Positions 9,772 through 18,342 of a stretch of 64,000 nt of DNA are shown one piece after another. Within the stretch, counting starts at the first letter, position 1. Every line of letters begins with the position of its first letter. The notes under the pieces are model-generated. The model made no database searches, was not told the origin of the DNA, and saw only the letters and a list, made by a program, of their open reading frames with translations. A program made the translations under genes and the position numbers. The DNA is from Phycisphaerales bacterium (GTDB lineage: Bacteria > Planctomycetota > Phycisphaerae > Phycisphaerales > UBA5793): contig JADZAS010000011.1 in assembly GCA_020852515.1 (NCBI GenBank), positions 186,001 to 250,000 of the forward strand, written 5' to 3'.

Positions 9772-10677
9772 TCATCCACTGCGCACTTCAAGGACAGCCG
9801 CCTCGCGCTTGGCCAGAGGCTTGCCTTTCTTATCCACCTTGAGGCGCATCCATTCCGACAGTGTCTCCCGGGCCCTGGGCAGCGCCTCCTCCGGCTCTGC
9901 CAGCCCCGGCAGCCACAGTTTATCCCATTCGAAGCACAGCCAGCCGGTGAAGCCGATGCCGCGCAGCATTTCGACGAAGCGCTCGACCTCCACCGTGCCT
10001 TCGCCCAGCGCGCAGTAGCCGGTGCCTTCGCCGACCACGGTGTCCTTGAGCTTGGCGTAGCGAATGCGGCTGTTGAGCGTGGTCACGCTCAGCCCCGGCC
10101 GCTCGCCGACAGTCGCGGCATAGGCCACGTTCCAGCACACGCCCACAAGCGGGTGCTCGGTGTAGTTCGTGAGGTTCCACAGTTCGCGCGAGCGGGCGAA
10201 CGAGCCGGCGTTCTCGATGACGATCTCGACGCCGCTCTCTTCCGCATATTCGGCCAGTTCGACGTAGCGCTCGGCGAGGCGACGAATCGCCGCGGGCGGC
10301 TGCTCGCCGGGATAGATCATGTAGCCGAAGGTGCGAATGCGCTGGCAATTCAGGGCCTGCGCCATGTCAACAAATGACTTGGCGCTCGCCAGCGCCTGCC
10401 GCGCCTCGGTCTTGCCGCGGTAGTGCAGTGCGGCGCTCGTCGCCAGGCAGGAGATCTGAATCGAGGATTTGTCGAAGAGGTGCCGAACCTTCTCCGGATC
10501 GCTCAGTGCCGGATCGCAGGCCAGGTGGCTCGAGCCCGAGCCGAACGTCCGCAGTTCGACGCCCTGGTAGCCGTACTCGCCGGCGGCTTCGATCACGCGC
10601 TCCAGGCCCCATTGCGGGCAGGCGACAGTGCTGAATGCCAGTGGGTTGATCGGGTGCTGATTCGACGCTTCGCTCAT
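9772..10677 (-). CDS. Sugar phosphate isomerase/epimerase-family TIM-barrel protein
   Basis: Xylose-isomerase-like TIM barrel (AP endonuclease 2 superfamily) of 301 aa. Typical elements are FSTVACPQWGLERVIEAAGE, YQGVELRTFG, EIVIENAGSFAR (metal-ligand Glu), RYAKLKDTV (conserved KD) and GWLCFEWDKLW (last metal-ligand Glu). There is no signal peptide, so it is cytoplasmic. The substrate cannot be told; planctomycetes carry many paralogues, and another lies at 43511. AGGAG precedes the start. The shikimate kinase gene lies 83 bases upstream on the same strand. Confidence 0.8.
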   Translation of the reverse strand: MSEASNQHPINPLAFSTVACPQWGLERVIEAAGEYGYQGVELRTFGSGSSHLACDPALSDPEKVRHLFDKSSIQISCLATSAALHYRGKTEARQALASAKSFVDMAQALNCQRIRTFGYMIYPGEQPPAAIRRLAERYVELAEYAEESGVEIVIENAGSFARSRELWNLTNYTEHPLVGVCWNVAYAATVGERPGLSVTTLNSRIRYAKLKDTVVGEGTGYCALGEGTVEVERFVEMLRGIGFTGWLCFEWDKLWLPGLAEPEEALPRARETLSEWMRLKVDKKGKPLAKREAAVLEVRSG

Positions 10678-10760
10678 GACGCTCCTGCCCGGGCCCTGGG
10701 GCGCGGAGGCAATCGTAGAGACAGCGCTTCGACGGTCAAACGCGGAAAACCGGCCAGAAG

Positions 10761-11282
10761 TCAGAAGTGGTTTCGAATGAGGTAGTCGGCAGCGTCGCGC
10801 TCGCCCAGGCGGGACACGTCGAGCACCACATCGGCGACCATGCGGTAGATCGGGTCTCTCTGTGCCAAGACGATCTCGATCTCTTCTGACGGCGGCCGGC
10901 CCGTGAGTGACGGCCTATCTCCCGCTTGGGCGGTGAGCCGGCGTCGCAGCTCGACCGCGTCGCAAGCGAGGTAGATGACCTTCAGCCGACCCGCCGCGCG
11001 AGCCGCGTCAATCGCCTCCTGCACGGCCGGCACGAGCGGCGCCCCGCCCCCGGCCGCGATGACCTGATCATCGGCCTTGAGCAGTTCGGCGATGACGCGC
11101 CCCTCCGCGTCGCGCCACGCCGGCTCGCCGTGGACCTGCCAGACCTCCGAGATCGTCCCTTCGGCGAACTGGGCGAGCACGACCTGATCCATGTCGATGA
11201 ATTTTCGCCACAACGCGTCGGCGATGATGCGCGCCAGAGTGGACTTTCCGCTGGAACGAGCGCCGATCAGCATGATGTTCAT
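10761..11282 (-). CDS. aroK: Shikimate kinase
   Basis: Phosphorylates shikimate at the 3-hydroxyl in aromatic amino acid synthesis. It is 173 aa, typical for the family. The Walker A motif is IGARSSGKSTLAR at residues about 6-18. FIDMDQ provides the Mg/shikimate-binding aspartates, VIAAGGGAPL the substrate-binding glycine loop and DRPSLTGRPP the lid arginine. The start follows GAGG and lies nine bases after the stop of the squalene-synthase-like gene, so the two are probably cotranscribed. No other aro gene is nearby. Confidence 0.9.
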   Translation of the reverse strand: MNIMLIGARSSGKSTLARIIADALWRKFIDMDQVVLAQFAEGTISEVWQVHGEPAWRDAEGRVIAELLKADDQVIAAGGGAPLVPAVQEAIDAARAAGRLKVIYLACDAVELRRRLTAQAGDRPSLTGRPPSEEIEIVLAQRDPIYRMVADVVLDVSRLGERDAADYLIRNHF

Positions 11283-11291
11283 GGGGCATCC

Positions 11292-12365
11292 TCAGCGGTG
11301 CGGCACGGGATCGGATTGATTCATCGGCAACTCCACCGCGAGAGGATCGGCCGAAGCCTGCGCAGACGCCGCCAGCCTCGGGTCGATCCGCCGGGCAATG
11401 GCGTGGCGCCACGCGCGGAAGCGATACGCCCGCAGGCGGTCCGGCAGGGCCAGCGGCGGCTCGTGCCTCCCCAGTGGTTCACCGCACAGCGCCGCGCCCC
11501 ATACCCCGACGACCGCCGCGACGGCACGCCCGGCCCCGCCCGGCAGGAGCTCCAGAAGCCCTGCGGCGTGAACCAAATCGGCCAGGCACTCGCGGCGAAG
11601 CTGCGCCAGCAGCAGTGTGCAGCGGCGGTCAAGTTCTGAATCGGGCTCGGTCTCCGCGCCGCCAATCCACCGGACCAGGTCCGAATCGCGCAGCGAAAAG
11701 CGCGACAATGTCTCCAGCGAAACCAGGCAGCGATCCTCCGCAATCAGTGAGCGGCGGAGCGTAAGCAATTCCCGGGCCTGCATGATCGCTCCCGTGGCGC
11801 CTGCGGCCATCGAGCAAAGCTCACCAGCGACTGGATTGGGGAGCACGATGCTTGCCATGATCTCCGCCAGCGGCCCGGCGACGGCGCCGACCAGGTTTTC
11901 GCGGGTGCGGCGCGTGGCGACACGCCGCACCTCGACGCCAGCGCTGCACCCGTCAACGAACGCATCAAAGGCAGCGCGCGGCAGCTGGCGGGCCTGCCGC
12001 ACCGCGACAAAAGCCTCGAGTTCGGGCCGGCCGATCGACGCGGCCTCAGCCTCTTCGAAAAGGAACGAGACGATATTGTGGGCCACGGCCGTGCGCTGCG
12101 CCAGCGACCCCGAGCCGCACCCGCACCCCAGGGCGGCCGGCGGCTTGGGTCCGTTGTCTTCAGCGGCCGGATCGCGCTCCACCTCGCGGCCGGCCACCAC
12201 GTCCGACAGCAGTCGCAGTACGGCGGCTGCGGCGAGCAGCTGGTCGCGCGGGTCACGAGGGAGGAATCGCACGGCAAGCCAGATGTCGGGCGCGCTGCGC
12301 CGACAGGCGCGATGCAGGATCGCCGAGTGGCGGTGGTCCACGGGCGCGGCGACGTTACGCGTCAT
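11292..12365 (-). CDS. Degenerate squalene/phytoene synthase-like protein
   Basis: A 357-aa protein aligning by eye to the same fold as HpnC and HpnD. IWLAVRFLPRDPRDQLLAAA matches the N-terminal helix. FDAFVDGCSAGVEVRRVATR followed by NLVGAVAGPLAEIMASIVLP matches the central region. ELLTLRRSLIAEDRCLVSLE matches the region of the second aspartate-rich motif. Both metal motifs are altered: DDxxD reads LLSDVVAG, and QDxxxD reads LRRSLIAED. A GCGCGSG insertion follows the first motif. Catalysis by the known mechanism therefore looks unlikely. It might be a non-catalytic partner or a divergent enzyme. It is cotranscribed with aroK. Confidence 0.6.
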   Translation of the reverse strand: MTRNVAAPVDHRHSAILHRACRRSAPDIWLAVRFLPRDPRDQLLAAAAVLRLLSDVVAGREVERDPAAEDNGPKPPAALGCGCGSGSLAQRTAVAHNIVSFLFEEAEAASIGRPELEAFVAVRQARQLPRAAFDAFVDGCSAGVEVRRVATRRTRENLVGAVAGPLAEIMASIVLPNPVAGELCSMAAGATGAIMQARELLTLRRSLIAEDRCLVSLETLSRFSLRDSDLVRWIGGAETEPDSELDRRCTLLLAQLRRECLADLVHAAGLLELLPGGAGRAVAAVVGVWGAALCGEPLGRHEPPLALPDRLRAYRFRAWRHAIARRIDPRLAASAQASADPLAVELPMNQSDPVPHR

Positions 12366-12508
12366 GCCCGCGCACCGTGCCGTTGATCGGCCGCGTCAAA
12401 TCGACCGATAACCAGTTCGAAGAAGTTGCCGCAGCAGATTCGGCCGTCATTGAGCGCGCCGTGCCGGCGGTTATCCACCAGAAATTCAACAAAAACGCAA
12501 GTTTTCGA

Positions 12509-12539
12509 TTGCATTCTGAGGCTGCCGATGCCATAGTAT
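12509..12539 (+). promoter_or_regulatory. Possible sigma70-type promoter for a small RNA
   Basis: TTGCAT (12509-12514) and CATAGT (12532-12537) are separated by 17 bases, and the structured segment begins at 12541. A stop-like hairpin follows about 90 bases downstream, while both flanking genes are on the other strand. The -10 hexamer matches only four of six positions, so this is a weak call that depends on the structured RNA being real. Confidence 0.35.
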
Positions 12540-12540
12540 A

Positions 12541-12639
12541 GGGTCAGCAATCGCGCAGGTGCGCCTGCGCCAAAGACTTACGACCCTGCCATCCACCCGC
12601 CGCCGATTCGGAGTTTCTCCGGTCGGCGGTTTTACTTTT
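12541..12639 (+). ncRNA. Candidate structured small RNA with terminator
   Basis: About 100 nt on the + strand between two minus-strand genes. Outer stem GGGTC (12541-12545) pairs with GACCC (12582-12586). It encloses a perfect 7-bp inner stem, GCGCAGG/CCTGCGC (12553-12559 with 12564-12570), with asymmetric internal loops. A second hairpin (12601-12613 with 12617-12628, one bulge) is followed by GGTTTTACTTTT, as in an intrinsic terminator. A promoter-like sequence lies just upstream. No known RNA family is recognised; it is not an evident 6S, SRP or tmRNA. It could also be a structured leader without a gene. Confidence 0.4.
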
Positions 12640-12689
12640 GGGGCGGCTCCCCGACTGAGCCGCAACTCTTGCGCTGCACGGCGCTTAGT

Positions 12690-14126
12690 TTACTGAAGTT
12701 CTATCGCCACGTAGGCTCGCGCCGAGTCATATCCCGCCAGCCGTCCAGACCCGCTCACGACCGCCTTGCGCACGGCGAAGCGGATGATCGTACCGGGCTT
12801 GGAGGATTCGATGAACTCGAAGAGCCATTTGGCCCAACTTCGGCCGTTGTAGCCGACACGCGCCGCCTGGAGCGGCTGGCCGTTGACGGCGACGATGAGA
12901 TCGCCCGCCGCGATTCCGCTCAGTTGCGCGGGCCGGCCGGGCACGAGTTGCGACACTTCGACACCGGTCTGCTCGCCGAGATTGCGCAGCGCGGATTCGG
13001 TCACGTCGAGCAGGCTCACGCCGAGTCGCCCGCCCTGATTCGGATCGATGATCTCGCGATGCACCTCCGCGTCGGTCTCCTCCATCTCGGCCAGCGTCAC
13101 TTCGAAGGTGCGCCGCCGCGCATTTCGATAGACCTCGACAACGATCCGCTTGCCCGGCTCCATCATCGCGACCTGGCTGCGCAGATCTTCGACGTTGAGC
13201 ACGGGCCGATCGTCGATCGAGGACAGAACGTCCTCCGCCAGCAAGCCGGCGCTCCCGGCGGGAAACCTCGGGTCAACTTCCGTGAGCAGCACGCCGACCT
13301 GATCGCGCGGCAGGCCGTAGCTGACGGACAGCGCCGGAGTGAGATCCTGAAGATTGACACCAAGCCAAGCGCGCACGACGCGCCCCTTATCGATCAACTC
13401 GCGCGCGATGTAACTGGCCAGCGAGGTGGGGATGGCAAAGCCGAGTCCATCGGAGCCGCCGGTCTGCGTGACAATCGCCGCGTTCACGCCGACGACTTCG
13501 CCGCGCAGGTTGAGCAGAGGCCCGCCTGAGTTGCCGCGGTTGATGGCGGCGTCGGTCTGGATGAAATCTTCGTACCCGCGTCGCCCGATGGAACTGCCGA
13601 CGATATTGAGCCGGCGGTTGGTCGCGCTGATCACGCCCACCGTCACCGTCTGATCGAGGCCCAGCGGGAAGCCGACGGCGACGACCCACTCGCCGACTTC
13701 GAGCTGGTTCGTACTCGCGAACGGGAGCGCGGCGACGCCATCGCTCTCGATCTTCACCACGGCCAGATCGGTCAACGGATCAGCGCCCACGAGCGTGGCC
13801 GGTTTGATGCGGCCGTCGCTGAATTCGGCGAGCAAGGTGAGCGAGGCTTCGACGACGTGGTTGTTGGTGAGCAGGTGGCCCTGCTTGTCGATGAGGAAGC
13901 CCGATCCGGTGACCTTGGCGCCGCCGCGCGTGTAGCCGGTGATGCGCGCCACGCTGGGGCTGGCCTCTTCGGCGACGGCTTTGAAGGCGTCGCTGATCTC
14001 CATGGCCCGGGCCACGGCCGGGTGCTCAATCTGGGCCGCCGTGGGCCCGGCAAGCGCCAGTGTCATCGTTGCGCAGAGCACTGCCGCGAAGCCGCGCCCT
14101 GTTCCAATCCTGTCAACTTCGTTCAT
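12690..14126 (-). CDS. HtrA/DegP-like serine protease with two PDZ domains
   Basis: Periplasmic quality-control protease of 478 aa. A signal peptide (residues about 1-31, ending GPTAAQ) precedes a trypsin-like domain with the triad His90 (LLTNNHVVE), Asp120 (LTDLAVVKIE) and Ser200 (RGNSGGPLLN). Two PDZ domains follow, around residues 270-360 and 380-460. Motifs include GLLAEDVLSSIDDRPV and GIAAGDLIVAVNGQPL. The ATG at 14126 follows GAGGA and gives a clean signal sequence. The gene lies 84 bases downstream of ispE on the same strand. The catalytic residues are intact. Confidence 0.92.
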   Translation of the reverse strand: MNEVDRIGTGRGFAAVLCATMTLALAGPTAAQIEHPAVARAMEISDAFKAVAEEASPSVARITGYTRGGAKVTGSGFLIDKQGHLLTNNHVVEASLTLLAEFSDGRIKPATLVGADPLTDLAVVKIESDGVAALPFASTNQLEVGEWVVAVGFPLGLDQTVTVGVISATNRRLNIVGSSIGRRGYEDFIQTDAAINRGNSGGPLLNLRGEVVGVNAAIVTQTGGSDGLGFAIPTSLASYIARELIDKGRVVRAWLGVNLQDLTPALSVSYGLPRDQVGVLLTEVDPRFPAGSAGLLAEDVLSSIDDRPVLNVEDLRSQVAMMEPGKRIVVEVYRNARRRTFEVTLAEMEETDAEVHREIIDPNQGGRLGVSLLDVTESALRNLGEQTGVEVSQLVPGRPAQLSGIAAGDLIVAVNGQPLQAARVGYNGRSWAKWLFEFIESSKPGTIIRFAVRKAVVSGSGRLAGYDSARAYVAIELQ

Positions 14127-14209
14127 CACCAATCCTCGATTATCGATCAGACTCCCCGGGCGACCCTTCAACAAGACGCATGCAGCCGCCCGCTCATCCC
14201 ATCACACGA

Positions 14210-15133
14210 TTACAGTCGGCCCGGTTCGCCCGCAGCCTCGAGCCCGACGGCGATGACGGGCGCATCGAGGCGCTGCGTCGCCGTGTGGGCGAGCATCCCC
14301 GCCTCAAGCGCCGACTCGCAAACCACAAACAGGCTCGAGCCGCTGCCGGTTACATGAACCGGCCGCTCGGATAGATCGGCCAGATCGGCCGCGAGCCGGG
14401 CGAGATCGGGCTGCAATTCAAACGCGGCGCGGGCCAGATCATTGAACGGCGCATCACTGCGGACGCGCCCGGCGGCCGCCATGGCCCGTACGCGCTGCGC
14501 TGCCTGCTCGAAAGGGCCGTCGCCGGGCGCGTAACCGTCAAACAGCCGGTACACCTCACCCGTCGCACAGGCCAGATCGGGCATACAAAGCGCCAGGTGC
14601 AGGTCGTCCGGCTGCCCGGCCGGGCTGATCCGCTCGCCGAAGCCCTGCACGATAGCTGAAGGGTGACGAAGAAAGAACGGCACGTCGCTGCCGATGCGGC
14701 CGGCCAGTTCGTGCAGGTGATCGAGCGTCAGATTGAGTTCGAACAGCGCGTTGCACGCGAGCAGCATCGATGCGGCGTCGCTCGAACCTCCGCCCAGGCC
14801 GGCGCCGAGCGGAATGCGCTTCTCGATCTTCATCTGCACCGGCAGGTCGCGCCCGGTGGCCTCCTGGAGAAGCAGGTGCGCGCGGACGGCAAGGTCCTTG
14901 CGGATTGGCCAGTCGATTTCGGGTCTGTGCACGGCGTCTTCGGCCCACATGATCGCGTAGCGAGAGAGCGAGCCGCCGGGCAGGCGCGTCAGGGTCAGAT
15001 CGTCACAAAGCGAGATGCGCACCATCCACGAGCAGATCGGATGCCGCGCATCGCCCGACGCCGAATCGGCGCGGCCGACGGCGAGTGCGAGATTCACCTT
15101 CGCCGGGGCGCGAAATGTCACCGAATCGGCCAT
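14210..15133 (-). CDS. ispE: 4-diphosphocytidyl-2-C-methyl-D-erythritol kinase IspE
   Basis: GHMP kinase of the MEP pathway that phosphorylates CDP-ME at the 2-hydroxyl. It is 307 aa, slightly longer than usual. The N-terminal motif APAKVNLALAVG carries the catalytic lysine. The ATP-binding glycine loop IPLGAGLGGGSSDAASML lies at residues about 107-123. The C-terminal VHVTGSGSSLFVV is the third GHMP motif. The region between residues 20 and 60 differs from the common LHVxxRRxDGYH segment: here it reads GDARHPICSWMVRI. It supplies the same pathway as ispH in this window. Confidence 0.9.
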   Translation of the reverse strand: MADSVTFRAPAKVNLALAVGRADSASGDARHPICSWMVRISLCDDLTLTRLPGGSLSRYAIMWAEDAVHRPEIDWPIRKDLAVRAHLLLQEATGRDLPVQMKIEKRIPLGAGLGGGSSDAASMLLACNALFELNLTLDHLHELAGRIGSDVPFFLRHPSAIVQGFGERISPAGQPDDLHLALCMPDLACATGEVYRLFDGYAPGDGPFEQAAQRVRAMAAAGRVRSDAPFNDLARAAFELQPDLARLAADLADLSERPVHVTGSGSSLFVVCESALEAGMLAHTATQRLDAPVIAVGLEAAGEPGRL

Positions 15134-15212
15134 GGGAGATGGAGGATAGTCGGCGCGCGGGGCAACTGCCGCTAAAGGATCGCGCGCGGCGCCCTTCAGC
15201 CCCGTGATCGCG

Positions 15213-16454
15213 TCAATCCTGGTGCGAGCGCTTGGGCTCCTGGACCGTGACGACCATGACCATCACGACGCACACCAGCCCGAGCACATAGCCCAGCCAC
15301 GGCTTGGTCGAACCGGCGCCGCCGGCCCGGGGCGGCGGCTCGTTGGTCTTGAGGGCCGCCAGATCGCGCTCGGTCCACACCGTCGGAGCGGTGCGCGGAA
15401 TAGGGGCTCGCATCTGGCGCACCACGATATGGCTGGGTCGCCAGGTCTGCGGCATGACGAATTCGAACTTGAGCGGGATGCCCGATGAAGCGCCGCCGAC
15501 GCTGCTGGCCGCGAGATCGCCGCCGTCGTAGAGGAATCGCCCCTCTTCGGCGCTGTCCGGCTGGTACTTCTGAATGAACGCGCTCGGGTAGATGGGCTCG
15601 TAGGTCTCCTCCGGTGAATCGGTGCGGCAGACGAGGTACACCTGCGCTTTGGTGAGGCGAAGCTTGTCGCCTTTGTCCGCGGCGGCGTTGTCGATCAACA
15701 CGTCAACGATGGTCAACTTGAACCGGTTGCCCGGCGCCTGCATGGCGCGATTGATGCCCTTGGCCTCCTCGTCGAGGAAGTTGCTCGGCAGCGCCTCGTC
15801 GTTAATCTCGTACACGCCTTGCACCTTGACCTGGTCGGGTCCGAGGCCCTGGCGACTCTCGCCGCTGTTGATGCTCTCGGAATAGAGGCTGGCGGCGCGG
15901 GCCAGATCGGGATACCAGCGGGCGAGGTTGTTGGGGGCGTACATCGAGCCTTTGCTGGCCCAGGTGTAGAACTTCGCCGTCCAATCATCCACCGGCAACC
16001 AGAGGTGGCCGGACGTACCCGAGGGCCGGTTGACTTCGCCGTGCTCATCGACTTTCCAGCCTCGGTAGCCGAGCATCTCGGAAGGCATCTGGAGCATCTG
16101 GATGCCCAGCAGGAGCATTCCGATGGTGAGCACGCCGGACGCGGCTCCCAGCACGCCGCCGCCGATGAAGTTGGTCGTCGTCGAGAAGTGCACCTGGGCC
16201 GGGCAGGCTTTGCCGACGATCAGGCGCAGGATGAACAGGCTCAATGAGAACACGACCACGAGCGTGAGCCCCCATGCGTAGTCGGGCATCTTGCTGCCGA
16301 GGAACAGCATGACGATCGGCTCCCAGGCGGCAAACGCGATGGCGCCGGCGACGACGACGCACGCGAAGTGCAGCAGCGCCGAGAAGAAGCCGTACGCCGC
16401 GAGAATCCACGCGGTCACGCCGACCAGCAGGACGACGAGGATGTTCATGATCAT
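15213..16454 (-). CDS. CvpA-family membrane protein with large soluble domain
   Basis: A 413-aa membrane protein. The N-terminal 130 residues hold about four helices resembling the CvpA/colicin V production family: ILVVLLVGVTAWILAAYGFF, AIAFAAWEPIVMLFLG, LTLVVVFSLSLFILRLIVG, and a glycine-rich VLGAASGVLTIGMLLLG. A soluble region of about 230 residues follows. A single C-terminal helix (WLGYVLGLVCVVMVMVV) then ends in a short basic tail. The function of the soluble part is unknown. GAGGAG lies upstream of the start. It follows the PilB-like gene in the same direction, 86 bases away. Confidence 0.7.
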   Translation of the reverse strand: MIMNILVVLLVGVTAWILAAYGFFSALLHFACVVVAGAIAFAAWEPIVMLFLGSKMPDYAWGLTLVVVFSLSLFILRLIVGKACPAQVHFSTTTNFIGGGVLGAASGVLTIGMLLLGIQMLQMPSEMLGYRGWKVDEHGEVNRPSGTSGHLWLPVDDWTAKFYTWASKGSMYAPNNLARWYPDLARAASLYSESINSGESRQGLGPDQVKVQGVYEINDEALPSNFLDEEAKGINRAMQAPGNRFKLTIVDVLIDNAAADKGDKLRLTKAQVYLVCRTDSPEETYEPIYPSAFIQKYQPDSAEEGRFLYDGGDLAASSVGGASSGIPLKFEFVMPQTWRPSHIVVRQMRAPIPRTAPTVWTERDLAALKTNEPPPRAGGAGSTKPWLGYVLGLVCVVMVMVVTVQEPKRSHQD

Positions 16455-16540
16455 GGATGTCTACTCCTCAAGTCCGGGGCCGGCGCGATCGGGCCGGCCG
16501 CATTGAGTTCTCTGCCGCGCGCCACAACGGGCGCCGCCGA

Positions 16541-18211
16541 TCACGCAACCTCTGCCTGGGGCGCCGGCGGCGCCTGCCCGGTTCGCGTGATACGAATCAC
16601 CTCTTCGATGCTGGTCACGCCGTCGATGGCCTTGCGCAGCGCGGCTTCCTGAATGCTGATGGTCTTGATGCGCCGCATGTGCGTCTTGAGGCCGTTGAGA
16701 TCGCCGGCGGCGACGAGTTTGCGGGCGTCGCTATCAAACACCATAACCTCGAACGCGCCGGACTGGCCGCGGTAGCCCAGCCCACCGCAGGCCGGACAGG
16801 TCTCTTCGCGGTTGCGCTCGATGACCTTGCCCGAGTGCTTGAAGAGCTGCTTGACCTGTTCGGGCGGCAGGCCGAGTTTGCGCAACTGGTTCGGATCGGG
16901 CTGATAGGGCACCTTGCAGTTGTCGCACAGGCGGCGAAGCAGGCGGCAGGAGATGACGGCCTTCATCGGCTCGGCGGCGAGTTTCAGATCGCCCACGGCC
17001 TTGGCCCACTTCGCCAGCGCTTCGAGCCCCGAGTCGGCCCGCACGCCGATGTACTGCAGCGGACCGCGCATCCCCGGCGCCGCCGCCTCCTGCGCGGTGC
17101 GGTTGTCCGGAATGTCTTCGATCATCACGATTGTGGGATCGCGCCGCAGCATGGAGCGGAGTTCCGTCGCGAAGTCCACGCCCTTTTCGGGCTTGAATTC
17201 GGAGTGGCCAACGCCGTCGATGAGCACCAGCCGCTCGATCTCGAGCGTGCGGATGTTGGCGGTGAATGCATCGTGCCGGCGGAGCATGGAATAGAGCATG
17301 GTGGTGCGGCCGTTGCCCGCCGGGGCCGAGACGAGCACGATGCCGTGCAGATCCGCCGTCGCCTTGTCCAGCGCTTCAACCTGGCGCGGCAGCAGGCCCA
17401 GGTCTTTAGGCTTGATGTCCACTCGCTTCTTGAGGTCGATGTCCATCGTCAGCGTCTGCCCCGCCGTCGAGCCGGCCGAGCGTACTCGGATCTCGTGCGT
17501 TTCGGTGCCGAAGCGTGCGGTGAAGTCGCCCATCTGCCGGCGGCGCTTGTCGGCCACATCCAGAGCCGCCGAACGCTTGATGTAGTCGATCAGGGCATTC
17601 GCCACGCCGGGGTCGAGCGGTTCGCGACGGAAGCGCACGCCGTCCACGATCTGGCTGACCTGGTACTGGCCGCTGCGGTTGGGAACGAGTTCGACGGAAG
17701 ACGCCCGCTGCACCAGAGCCGGAGTGAGCATGTCCTCCATCGTCATGTGAACGAGGAAGAGCGGATCGTCCTTGGCGGGCAGGCCGCGGGCCACGCCGCT
17801 GGCGTCGATGACCGAGATCGCCGCGGCCTTCTGCTGACGAGCCGCAGATCGCGCGGCCATGCGCTGGCGGAAACCCTCGGCGGAGACGCGGAACGCCTGG
17901 TCTTCGGGCACGTTGCGGTTGTGATAAATCCAGTAGGCGATGCTCGAACCCCACATGACCAGCAGGCCGGCGGTGAAGCCGACGGCCGGCCACCAGACCA
18001 CGGGCATGGGCAGGATCATGATGGCAAAACCCAGCGTGCCGCAGATCAGGTGCGCAATGTTCCAGCCTTCGCGGTTGAAGTGCCAGTAGAGCGTGTCCTT
18101 GTCCCAGATGGTGGAAGTCACCCAGCCCCAGAGGCAGAGGAAGACGAGTGCAATCAGCGGCACCCAGGGGCCGACGAGGATGTACCACTCAACGGCGAGC
18201 GAAAGCGGCAT
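16541..18211 (-). CDS. Membrane-anchored PilB/GspE-like secretion ATPase homologue
   Basis: A 556-aa protein. Residues about 1-105 hold three transmembrane helices, which canonical PilB/GspE ATPases lack. A GspE-type core follows. The nucleotide loop reads SAPAGNGRTTML, with arginine where Walker A normally has lysine, and the Walker B region reads TIVMIEDIPD. The zinc-binding tetracysteine region (CDNCKVPY then CPACGGLGYRG) typical of PilB is intact. ATPase activity may be reduced or lost. It may have a membrane-tethered role in a type IV pilus or type II secretion machine. AAAGGA precedes the start. The pilT gene lies just upstream on the same strand. Confidence 0.8.
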   Translation of the reverse strand: MPLSLAVEWYILVGPWVPLIALVFLCLWGWVTSTIWDKDTLYWHFNREGWNIAHLICGTLGFAIMILPMPVVWWPAVGFTAGLLVMWGSSIAYWIYHNRNVPEDQAFRVSAEGFRQRMAARSAARQQKAAAISVIDASGVARGLPAKDDPLFLVHMTMEDMLTPALVQRASSVELVPNRSGQYQVSQIVDGVRFRREPLDPGVANALIDYIKRSAALDVADKRRRQMGDFTARFGTETHEIRVRSAGSTAGQTLTMDIDLKKRVDIKPKDLGLLPRQVEALDKATADLHGIVLVSAPAGNGRTTMLYSMLRRHDAFTANIRTLEIERLVLIDGVGHSEFKPEKGVDFATELRSMLRRDPTIVMIEDIPDNRTAQEAAAPGMRGPLQYIGVRADSGLEALAKWAKAVGDLKLAAEPMKAVISCRLLRRLCDNCKVPYQPDPNQLRKLGLPPEQVKQLFKHSGKVIERNREETCPACGGLGYRGQSGAFEVMVFDSDARKLVAAGDLNGLKTHMRRIKTISIQEAALRKAIDGVTSIEEVIRITRTGQAPPAPQAEVA

Positions 18212-18342
18212 GGTGGTCCTTTCGAGCGATCATCCGCGCCCCGGCGCGGCGTTGAATCCGGCGTCCATGCAAGATAGACCGGCGCTGCGACAAGGCAAGT
18301 CGCCGGCCGCTCTCGCCGCCTGCGCTTCGCCTCGCCTCGCCA

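Noticed and set aside
12362-12550. 62-residue minus-strand frame upstream of the squalene-synthase-like gene
   Set aside because: No domain and no ribosome binding site, and it lies across the promoter of the candidate small RNA.
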